Shown piece after piece: positions 25,013 to 30,940 of a stretch of DNA of 34,002 nt; positions within the stretch are counted from its first letter, which is position 1; each line of letters starts with the position of its first letter. The stretch comes from an uncultured Eggerthellaceae bacterium (lineage in GTDB: Bacteria; Actinomycetota; Coriobacteriia; Coriobacteriales; Eggerthellaceae): the NCBI GenBank assembly GCA_944320405.1, contig CALUHI010000014.1, forward strand, positions 1 to 34,002, read 5' to 3'. The notes beneath the pieces were generated by a model. It was not told where the DNA came from, searched no databases, and saw only the letters and a list, made by a program, of their open reading frames with translations. The translations under genes and the position numbers were made by a program.

Positions 25013-25029
25013 AAGCGCCTAAAGCGCTT
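25013..25029 (-). terminator. Weak terminator or attenuator between feoA and feoB
   Basis: AAGCGC (25013-25018) pairs with GCGCTT (25024-25029), loop of 5; on the minus strand it is followed by TCTTTTTGA. It lies 17 bases past the feoA stop. The stem is only 6 bp, so read-through into feoB is likely. Confidence 0.5.
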
Positions 25030-25046
25030 GCAGTTCGCGGGGCGCC

Positions 25047-25283
25047 CTAGTCCACCAAAACGCACGCCGCTTCGCTTTTGCGCAACGACAGCTCGTAGCC
25101 GCGCACCGTGACCTCCAACGGATCGCCCAGCGGCGCGACCTTGCGGACGAACACCTCAACACCTTTGGTGATGCCCATGTCCATGATGTGGCGCTTCAGC
25201 GCGCCCTCCCCCGTCAGGCGGCGGACGGTAGCCGTCTGGCCGACGGGCACGTCGCGCAGCGTCTTGCCGGATGCCTCTGCCAT
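25047..25283 (-). CDS. feoA: FeoA-domain protein (second copy)
   Basis: 78 residues, the whole of one FeoA SH3-like domain: LRDVPVGQTATVRRLTGEGALKRHIMDMGITKGVEVFV followed by PLGDPLEVTVRGYELSLRKSEA. FeoA is a small cytoplasmic partner of FeoB needed for Fe2+ uptake. Start at 25283 with an AAAGGGA site. It lies between the first feoA (65-base gap) and feoB (84-base gap), all on the minus strand. Confidence 0.93.
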   Translation of the reverse strand: MAEASGKTLRDVPVGQTATVRRLTGEGALKRHIMDMGITKGVEVFVRKVAPLGDPLEVTVRGYELSLRKSEAACVLVD

Positions 25284-25348
25284 TCCCTTTTCCTTTCCTC
25301 GAAACCCTGCCTATGCATTCGCGCCGGTCGATGCCGACACGCCGTTGC

Positions 25349-25651
25349 CTATGCCGAAGCGGAGGTGATCACCTTCATGGCCACCTGTTGGCTCAACGCC
25401 ACCTGTGCGCCTTTGATCTCCACGATCATGTTGCCGGACGACTGCGTCACCGCTTTCACGGTGGCGCCGGGGACAAATCCCATCGTCTCCAAATGGCGCT
25501 GGAGCTCTTCCTTGCCGCGCACCTTCACGACGCGCGCCTGCTCGCCGCTGCGGAGAAACGACAGCGGCACCTGGTGGCACGCCGCACCCGTCGTCTGCGA
25601 TCCCATTCCCATCGCCAGTCCTTTCGCTTGCAGCGCCTCCGCGTTGCCCAT
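25349..25651 (-). CDS. feoA: FeoA-domain protein (first copy)
   Basis: 100 residues. An N-terminal extension of about 28 residues with a lone Cys-His pair (GAACHQVPLSFL) precedes the FeoA domain (LRSGEQARVVKVRGKEELQRHLETMGFVPGATVKAV, then GNMIVEIKGAQVALSQQVAMKVIT). Two FeoA copies ahead of FeoB are common in Gram-positive organisms and may form a hetero-complex. The ATG at 25651 has a GAAGGAG site 7 bases away. First gene of the feo operon, behind a dense cluster of iron-box-like palindromes at 25663-25731. Confidence 0.93.
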   Translation of the reverse strand: MGNAEALQAKGLAMGMGSQTTGAACHQVPLSFLRSGEQARVVKVRGKEELQRHLETMGFVPGATVKAVTQSSGNMIVEIKGAQVALSQQVAMKVITSASA

Positions 25652-25662
25652 GCTTCCGCTCC

Positions 25663-25731
25663 TTCAGTTAGCCTACTGAAACAATCGCATGATAGCCTAA
25701 GTTAACTTGTTTTGGAAGCCAAAGTTAACTT
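25663..25731. promoter_or_regulatory. feo control region with three iron-box-like palindromes
   Basis: Three sites. (1) 25663-25680: TTCAGT-TAGCCT-ACTGAA, whose centre GTTAGCCTA matches the core of the DtxR/IdeR consensus. (2) 25699-25708: AAGTTAACTT, a perfect palindrome. (3) 25722-25731: AAGTTAACTT again, 23 bases on. A TATCAT -10 candidate for feoA (minus strand, 25688-25693) sits between sites 1 and 2. Bound together these would shut the promoter. The region is also upstream of the divergent peptide-deformylase-like gene. Confidence 0.7.
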
Positions 25732-25771
25732 TTTTTCGCGGCAACGCGAAACGCAACGGACAGGAAGGGTC

Positions 25772-25780
25772 TGCTATCAT
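25772..25780 (+). promoter_or_regulatory. Extended -10 promoter of the peptide-deformylase-like gene
   Basis: TGC-TATCAT (TGC 25772-25774, TATCAT 25775-25780) on the plus strand, 82 bases upstream of the ATG. No -35 match. The start point lies about 55 bases from the nearest AAGTTAACTT palindrome, so control by the iron regulator is uncertain. Confidence 0.45.
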
Positions 25781-25862
25781 TTCCGCCGTACGGAAAAACG
25801 CCTGCGGGCGAATCGGAAACCGCCGCAAGACGCCTTGCGGCGATGCGAGAATCGAGCGAAGC

Positions 25863-26276
25863 ATGATCAAAGAGATCGTGAAGGACGAAAAGCTTCTCAG
25901 CCAGCCTGCCGAGCCGGCAACCGCCGATGACGCGCAGATCGGCGAAGACCTTGTGGACACCATGCGCGCCACCGACGCGGCGTGCCTGGCAGCGAACCAG
26001 ATTGGCGAGAACAAGGCCGTCATCGCCTACAACGACAACGGCCGCACGTTCGTGATGTACAACCCCAAGCTGCAGTCGGGCATCCAGCGCTTCACTACCA
26101 TCGAGGAGTGCCTGAGCCTGGATGTTCCCAGCACGGTCGAGCGCTACAAGATGATCCGCGTTTCCTACGAGATTCTGGCGGGCGGTAAGCTCGAAAAGCG
26201 CACGCGCAAGTTCACCGGCTGGTCGGCGCAGGCAGTTCAGCACGCCATCGACCACTGCGAGGGAAAGCTCGTCTAG
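25863..26276 (+). CDS. Peptide-deformylase-like protein lacking the catalytic Glu
   Basis: 137 residues, a short peptide-deformylase fold. All three family motifs can be placed: ACLAANQIG (canonical GxGLAAxQ), EECLS (canonical EGCLS) and QHAIDH (canonical QHExDH). The metal ligands Cys and both His are kept, but the catalytic Glu is Ala (GCC codon, clear in the sequence) and the first motif has lost its Gly residues. True deformylases remove formyl groups from nascent proteins and are usually 150-190 residues. This protein probably lacks normal activity, or uses a different mechanism. The ATG at 25863 has only a weak GAGCGAAG site. A housekeeping Def is presumably encoded elsewhere. Confidence 0.8.
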   Translation: MIKEIVKDEKLLSQPAEPATADDAQIGEDLVDTMRATDAACLAANQIGENKAVIAYNDNGRTFVMYNPKLQSGIQRFTTIEECLSLDVPSTVERYKMIRVSYEILAGGKLEKRTRKFTGWSAQAVQHAIDHCEGKLV

Positions 26277-26291
26277 CCGAAAATATCTTGA

Positions 26292-26338
26292 ATTTGAGAA
26301 TATTCTCAAATTGTGCACATCCCCTCCCCTGTATACTG
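26292..26338 (+). promoter_or_regulatory. thrC promoter region with a perfect 22-bp palindrome
   Basis: AATTTGAGAAT (26292-26302) is followed directly by its exact reverse complement (26303-26313). TATACT (26333-26338) is a good -10, and TTGTGC (26312-26317), overlapping the palindrome's edge, may be a weak -35 (15-base spacing). The palindrome is thus placed as a repressor site. It is 15 bases past the stop of the deformylase-like gene and lacks a GC-rich stem, so it is not a terminator. Confidence 0.7.
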
Positions 26339-26375
26339 TGAAACGGATAATGCAGTTCCGGCGAGGGGAGATGGG

Positions 26376-27926
26376 ATGGAGCCAAACCTGTACATCGACA
26401 CGCGTGGCAAGGCGCCTAGCGCTGCCACGTTCACCGAGGCGGTGATCGACGGCCTGGCACCGGGCGGGGGCCTCTACGTCCCCCAGCACATTCCCGCGCT
26501 TTCCATGGACGACATCCTGGGCCTGGCAAAGCTCCCCTACGCTCAGCGTGCAGCGTTCGTCTACCGCTCCTTCGGCGTCGATCTTCCCGACGGCGAAGTT
26601 GAGCGTCTCATGGACCAAGTGTACGGAAGCAATTTCGACACCCCCGAGATCTGCCCGATCTCCACGCTCGATGCGAACACGCACGTGCTTGAGCTGTGGC
26701 ACGGCCCCACCAGCGCGTTCAAAGACATGGCGCTGCAGTGCCTGCCCCGCTTCTTCTCGGCCAGCGTCGCCAAGAAACGCGCCGAAGGAACGCTCGATAA
26801 CGATTTCCTCATTCTGGTGGCCACGTCCGGCGACACCGGCAAGGCCGCCCTCGAAGGGTTCAAAGACGTCGACCACGTGAGCGTGGGCGTGCTGTACCCC
26901 GACGGCGGCGTGAGCGACATCCAGCGCAAGCAGATGGTCACCACCACCGGCGGCAACGTGCGCGTGTGGGGCGTTCGCGGCAACTTCGACGACTGCCAGA
27001 CCGGCGTGAAGAAGGTCTTTGGCGACGAAGCGTTCGCCGCCGAGCTCTTGCAGGCGGGCAACGTTGCGCTGTCCAGCGCCAACTCCATCAACTGGGGGCG
27101 TCTGATGCCCCAGATCGTGTACTACCTTTCGGCATACGCGGTGCTTGCCGCGCAGGGCAAGGTGGCAGCCGGTGACCCCATCGACGTGTGCGTGCCCACC
27201 GGCAACTTCGGCAACATCCTGGCGGCCTACTACGCCAAGCGCATGGGCTGCCCTATCGAGATGCTGTACTGCGCAAGCAACGAAAACCGCGTGCTCACCG
27301 ATTTCATCAACACGGGCACCTACGATATCGCAGACCGTCAGTTCGTGCTGACACCCTCGCCCTCCATGGACATTCTGGTGTCGTCGAACCTGGAGCGCCA
27401 GCTGTTCGAGCTCACCGACCGCGATGCTGCCGCCATCGACGGCTGGATGGCCGACCTGCGGGATCAGCGCCGTTTCCGCGTGGACGAGCGCATCTTCGCC
27501 CGCCTGCGCGAAGCGTACCGCGGCGATTCCGTGGACAACGCCACGTGCCTTGCCACCATCAAAGAGGTCTACGACAAGCACAACTATCTGATCGACCCGC
27601 ACACCGCCGTCGCCTGGACCGCCGGACAGAACCTGCGTGGCTCGAACCCGCTGCTCATCGCCAGCACGGCGCATTGGGCGAAGTTCGGCGGCGACGTCTA
27701 CCGTGCTCTGCACGGCATTGCGGCAGGAGACGCGCTTCCCGCAGAGGTGGCGGATCTCACCGGATGCCAGCTCAACCAGCTGATCGCCAGCGAGACGGGC
27801 TCGAGCATTCCGCGCGGGCTTGCCGAGCTTGACGAAATGCCCGTGCGCTTCACCGAAGTGATTGACGGAACCCAAGACGCCATCGAAGAGGCCGCTTTGG
27901 GCTTCTCCATTCAACAGCGCGCCTAG
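26376..27926 (+). CDS. thrC: Threonine synthase
   Basis: Converts O-phosphohomoserine to threonine with pyridoxal phosphate. 516 residues, the longer bacterial/fungal class. The N-terminal domain begins MEPNLYIDTRGKAP; the PLP lysine is Lys116 in GPTSAFKDMALQ; the phosphate-binding loop is ATSGDTGKAALEG, and NSINWGRLMPQIVYY and PTGNFGNILAAYYAKRMG are family segments. The ATG at 26376 is preceded by GAGGGGAG; in-frame codons upstream lie in the promoter. It is followed by a ModE-like gene after 57 bases, probably co-transcribed. Control seems to act through the palindrome at 26292-26313. Confidence 0.97.
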   Translation: MEPNLYIDTRGKAPSAATFTEAVIDGLAPGGGLYVPQHIPALSMDDILGLAKLPYAQRAAFVYRSFGVDLPDGEVERLMDQVYGSNFDTPEICPISTLDANTHVLELWHGPTSAFKDMALQCLPRFFSASVAKKRAEGTLDNDFLILVATSGDTGKAALEGFKDVDHVSVGVLYPDGGVSDIQRKQMVTTTGGNVRVWGVRGNFDDCQTGVKKVFGDEAFAAELLQAGNVALSSANSINWGRLMPQIVYYLSAYAVLAAQGKVAAGDPIDVCVPTGNFGNILAAYYAKRMGCPIEMLYCASNENRVLTDFINTGTYDIADRQFVLTPSPSMDILVSSNLERQLFELTDRDAAAIDGWMADLRDQRRFRVDERIFARLREAYRGDSVDNATCLATIKEVYDKHNYLIDPHTAVAWTAGQNLRGSNPLLIASTAHWAKFGGDVYRALHGIAAGDALPAEVADLTGCQLNQLIASETGSSIPRGLAELDEMPVRFTEVIDGTQDAIEEAALGFSIQQRA

Positions 27927-27983
27927 AACGTACTGCCACAGGAAACGACGCCGCGAAGGACTCGCGGGGAAAGGATACGCACC

Positions 27984-28328
27984 ATGAAGAAACTCGACGC
28001 TCTGAAGCCCACCATCAGGCTTTCCATCACCAACCCCGCTTCCGAGAGCGGCTCGGTGTTCGGTCGCGGCATCGCCAACCTGTGCCTGGGCGTGCGCGAG
28101 GCGGGATCGCTTAACGCCGCCGCCAAGGGCATGGGCATGGCGTACAGCAAGGCATGGCGCATCATCAAGGAAACCGAGGCCGCGCTGGACATCCAGCTGC
28201 TTCACCGCGACGGCGCCCACGGCAGCACGCTGACCGAGGAAGGCGACGCGCTACTGGATGCCTACATCGCCATCGACGCGCAGCTGCAGAAAGACGCCGA
28301 GAAGGCGTTCAAGGACATCCTGAAATAA
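27984..28328 (+). CDS. ModE-like winged-helix DNA-binding protein
   Basis: 114 residues. A single LysR/ModE-type winged HTH: IANLCLGVREAGSLNAAAKG and MAYSKAWRIIKETEAALDIQL, then the wing GAHGSTLTEEGDALLDAY. It matches the N-terminal DNA-binding half of ModE and lacks the molybdate-binding TOBE domains and the LysR effector domain. The sensor, if any, is unknown. An AAAGGA site precedes the ATG. The position directly after thrC suggests either co-regulation with threonine synthesis or simple proximity. Confidence 0.85.
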   Translation: MKKLDALKPTIRLSITNPASESGSVFGRGIANLCLGVREAGSLNAAAKGMGMAYSKAWRIIKETEAALDIQLLHRDGAHGSTLTEEGDALLDAYIAIDAQLQKDAEKAFKDILK

Positions 28329-28345
28329 CGGTCGCGCGGCGCTGG

Positions 28346-29113
28346 TCACACCAGCACGCCACCTGCACCCACCCATAGCCACACGCAAAAGAAAGGCGCC
28401 AGCGGCACCGTCGCGGCGCCTTTCAGTTTTCCCAAGACGCGTCCCGCAAGAGCGAACAGCGCGACAACCAGAAAGCACGCGGCAAACCCTGCAAAGGCGG
28501 CGGATCCCGACGCAAGGGAAAGCGCCGCCATGCAGCGCACATCGCCGCCTCCGATCTGGGATCCTCTGCCTAAGCGGTTCCCGATGCGGTTTGCTACCGC
28601 GCAAAGCAGAGCCACAACCACACCGAACACTACCCCGGCAAAAAGCGACGCCAACCCGCAGGACACAAGCTGCAACGCCGACCCCGCTCCCGCAATTGCG
28701 AAGCAAGTCTCCCAAGGGATCACGCGCGCAGTTGCGTCGCACAATGCGGCGGTCAGCAGCGCGAACCAGAGCATCACCCAGCACGCAAAGCGCACGACTG
28801 CCGCCCCGGCGCCATGCCCCGCCAATCCAGACAGGGAGGCATCCGCACCCCAGATCACCGCAAGGACGAATGCTCCGCAAGTCGCGATCCGCGCAATCGG
28901 ATGGATGACGGGAACCGGACCAGACATCCACCGATGCGTTGCCACTGCTTCAGCACGCAAAGGATCCCCTGCTGCTGCGGTCGCACGACACCGCACGCGA
29001 CCCATCAGAACGACGGCGAGCCGAGGTGCCGCCGCTGCGCCGATGAGCACGGTGGCCATAAATCCTACCGACACCGCGATAGCAAGAAGCACGGACTGTG
29101 CATCCGGAGTCAT
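28346..29113 (-). CDS. Prepilin peptidase (A24 family, TadV/CpaA-like)
   Basis: 255 residues, a polytopic aspartyl protease of the membrane that cleaves class III signal sequences of Flp and TadE-type pilins. The two catalytic Asp residues are visible: LCDATARVIP and IGGGDVRCMAALSL (GxGD family motif). Hydrophobic segments alternate along the protein, about six to seven helices. There is no N-terminal Cys-rich methyltransferase domain, as expected for the Tad type. An insertion of about 50 residues after the first helix (CRATAAAGDPLRAEAVATHR) is less usual. The ATG overlaps the upstream stop by four bases. Last gene of the Tad operon seen here. Confidence 0.88.
   Translation of the reverse strand: MTPDAQSVLLAIAVSVGFMATVLIGAAAAPRLAVVLMGRVRCRATAAAGDPLRAEAVATHRWMSGPVPVIHPIARIATCGAFVLAVIWGADASLSGLAGHGAGAAVVRFACWVMLWFALLTAALCDATARVIPWETCFAIAGAGSALQLVSCGLASLFAGVVFGVVVALLCAVANRIGNRLGRGSQIGGGDVRCMAALSLASGSAAFAGFAACFLVVALFALAGRVLGKLKGAATVPLAPFFCVWLWVGAGGVLV
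28392..28430 (+). terminator. Probable terminator of the thrC/ModE-like transcript inside the convergent gene
   Basis: AAAGGCGCC (28392-28400) pairs with GGCGCCTTT (28415-28423), followed on the plus strand by CAGTTTT. It lies 64 bases past the stop of the ModE-like gene, within the 3' end of the prepilin peptidase gene on the other strand. Confidence 0.55.
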
Positions 29114-29616
29114 TCCTCAAGCTCCTCGACGACTGCCCCAATCGGTTCCTCGCGTGAAGAACGACGGCGGCGAAGCACCGCGCGCGCGGTGGTGGCACGC
29201 GCCCTGCCAGACGGGCGGTTAGCGGAAAGGGGTTCTGGCACATCCCAACCTTGGTCCACATGCACCATGAAGCCGTCCTCGGTCATCGAGAAGCGCGGCG
29301 TCGGGCAACGTCTCGTGCCTTCAGGAGCTCCGCAACCGTCATCCTCGAATGCGGGAAGCGGCGCGCCGCAGCAAAATTCCACACGCATTACCCATCCGCC
29401 AGGGGCGGCGACGATCGGTGCAAACGGAATCGCTGCCGGCTCCGGCGGTGTTGCAACGCCCTTCTCGACGACGTCACGCGCAACGTCGCTTGGACGCTCT
29501 GCCGAGCCCTCGACAATGCTGGCGCGCGCCTCTCCTTCCTCGAATCGATGGAGGCAGCCGTAACACACCTCTGCATCGTCGAACGCCTTGGCGGCGCAAA
29601 CCGGACACGTCTTCAT
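29110..29616 (-). CDS. Zinc-ribbon protein of the Tad cluster
   Basis: 168 residues, function unknown. An N-terminal ribbon with Cys4, Cys7, Cys18 and Cys21 (CPVC...CYGC) probably binds zinc. A middle domain of about 70 residues follows (GGWVMRVEFCCGAPLPAFED, then FSMTEDGFMVHVDQGWDV), predicted beta-rich and possibly FHA-like in pattern but too diverged to assign. The C-terminus is basic (SGRARATTARAVLRRRRSS) and then acidic. Start at 29616 with a GAAAGGAACGGAAG stretch; it overlaps both neighbours by four bases, so it is translated with the pilus genes. Confidence 0.8.
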   Translation of the reverse strand: MKTCPVCAAKAFDDAEVCYGCLHRFEEGEARASIVEGSAERPSDVARDVVEKGVATPPEPAAIPFAPIVAAPGGWVMRVEFCCGAPLPAFEDDGCGAPEGTRRCPTPRFSMTEDGFMVHVDQGWDVPEPLSANRPSGRARATTARAVLRRRRSSREEPIGAVVEELEE

Positions 29617-29966
29617 CTTCCGTTCCTTTCCATCGCTAGCGCCACGCGATCTCCTTGCTCGAACCAAGGGCCGCTGCAGCGCGAAAACCTTTCCAAAACG
29701 CAAACGGCCTTTCGGTTCCGCATGCGCTTTCCCGGTGCAACCGCGCAGTGCGCCTCCACCACCAATCCCGCCTCGTCGACGAAAGCGATATCTATCGGCT
29801 TCGCCATGCCCACCGTGTGGATATCGCAGCATGGGGCAAGAACAAGCACCCCTGAGAAACCCCGGTGCCCATGCAATCCGCGAAGCCTCGCACCAACGCT
29901 AAACGCGAACCTTGTCCCATCGGAAAGCGGTGCGCGTTGACCTGCGCCAGACCCTCTGTTCTCCAC
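29613..29966 (-). CDS. DUF192-family protein
   Basis: 117 residues, started at a GTG (29966) with a GGAAGGAGGG site 5 bases away. The DUF192 fold is recognised by its C-terminal half: MAKPIDIAFVDEAGLVVEAHCAVAPGKRMRNRKAVCVLE, then WFEQGDRVAL. DUF192 proteins are small beta-rich proteins without known activity that recur beside Tad/pilus genes. It has no signal peptide. Overlaps the zinc-ribbon gene by four bases and follows the 171-residue protein by 18 bases. Confidence 0.82.
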   Translation of the reverse strand: MENRGSGAGQRAPLSDGTRFAFSVGARLRGLHGHRGFSGVLVLAPCCDIHTVGMAKPIDIAFVDEAGLVVEAHCAVAPGKRMRNRKAVCVLERFSRCSGPWFEQGDRVALAMERNGR

Positions 29967-29984
29967 GCCAGCCCTCCTTCCCCA

Positions 29985-30500
29985 CTACGATGCCCCGCTT
30001 TTGGGGCATTGCAGCACCACTGAAACGCCATCGCCCACCTGACTGCAGCTCACGAACAACCAGGTGTAGGTGGCATCTCCTTTGACGAACGACCCGCAAT
30101 CTGGCCTTCCGCTTTCCACCGCCAACCACCCGCGCGCCTGCAGCTGCACACTCAGCTGAGCGAACGCTTCCGGCGCATCACCCTGCAAAGAGAAACCGAC
30201 CACCGTGCCTCCCGCCGCCACGCGAAGCCCTTCGACCCGGGTAAGGTCGAGGACCTCAGATTCGAAGCCCTCAGGCAATTCCGCCTGTGCTGGCCCCGTC
30301 GACACAGTGTCACGCGAAGGAAAATCCTCAGCCCCCGCCCCTATGCCCAGCGCGTCACCCATCGCGCTGGGTTGGGACAATCGGAGCACCGCATCCACCG
30401 CGCAGCACGCCAACACAAGCCCGACCACGATCGCCAACGCCCGAAGCAACCGACGGGACCGCCGCGCATCGCCTTGCGCAGAGTCGCGTGCGCTCCTCAT
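29985..30500 (-). CDS. Single-pass membrane protein of the Tad cluster, unknown function
   Basis: 171 residues. A basic N-terminus (RSARDSAQGDARRSRR) is followed by one membrane helix (about 18-40, LLRALAIVVGLVLACCAVDA), so it looks like an N-in signal anchor, and then by an extracytoplasmic domain of about 130 residues. That domain holds VVGFSLQGDAPEAFAQLSVQ and two Cys residues (RPDCGSF, LFVSCSQ) about 20 apart that could form a disulphide. I do not recognise the family. The ATG overlaps the stop of the TadE-like gene by four bases, so it is part of the same translational chain. Confidence 0.78.
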   Translation of the reverse strand: MRSARDSAQGDARRSRRLLRALAIVVGLVLACCAVDAVLRLSQPSAMGDALGIGAGAEDFPSRDTVSTGPAQAELPEGFESEVLDLTRVEGLRVAAGGTVVGFSLQGDAPEAFAQLSVQLQARGWLAVESGRPDCGSFVKGDATYTWLFVSCSQVGDGVSVVLQCPKSGAS

Positions 30501-30940
30501 ACGATCACCCCAGGTTTGTACTGGTCGATGGTGCAGGTCACCGTATGGGACAGGCGCGGAAGCTCTATGCCCAGCACCTCAGATCGCAACCCCATCCCGA
30601 ACAGGGTGGGCGCGAATTCCAGCGTTGCATCGAAAGAAAGCCTTCCTCCCGCCGCTTGTGAAACGGCAACCGAAACCTCCAAGTTGTCCTCCGGAAACGC
30701 CTCGTCAAGTTGCGCCTGAACAAGCGCCCTGCTCCCTTGGGCGTCTTGACCATACGCGGGAGACGAAGCGTGCACGCGTACCGCCTGAGGTGCAAGCCGA
30801 TCGAATGCCGCGCATTCCGAGAGGAACAGCGTGGCGTTCGTCACGATGAGCGCCACCGCCAACATGACGGGCAGGACGGCGAGCAGCTCCATCGTCGCTT
30901 GACCACGCTCACCCATCAACGGAAAAACGCCTACTCCCAT
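30497..30940 (-). CDS. TadE-like pseudopilin
   Basis: 147 residues. GERGQATMELLAVLPVMLA is a class III prepilin-type N-terminus: a Gly-Gln processing region followed by a hydrophobic segment with Glu at position +5 or so. The rest is a small extracytoplasmic domain with ECAAFDRLAPQAVRVHASS. TadE proteins are processed by the prepilin peptidase and act at the base or tip of Tad pili. The start overlaps the TadG-like gene by 10 bases; a second ATG at 30916 (MGERGQ) would fit the leader length equally well. Confidence 0.82.
   Translation of the reverse strand: MGVGVFPLMGERGQATMELLAVLPVMLAVALIVTNATLFLSECAAFDRLAPQAVRVHASSPAYGQDAQGSRALVQAQLDEAFPEDNLEVSVAVSQAAGGRLSFDATLEFAPTLFGMGLRSEVLGIELPRLSHTVTCTIDQYKPGVIV

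Noticed and set aside
25725-28220. An 831-codon minus-strand open frame opposite thrC
   Set aside because: It runs through the feo control region and the complement of three well-supported genes (deformylase-like, thrC, ModE-like).
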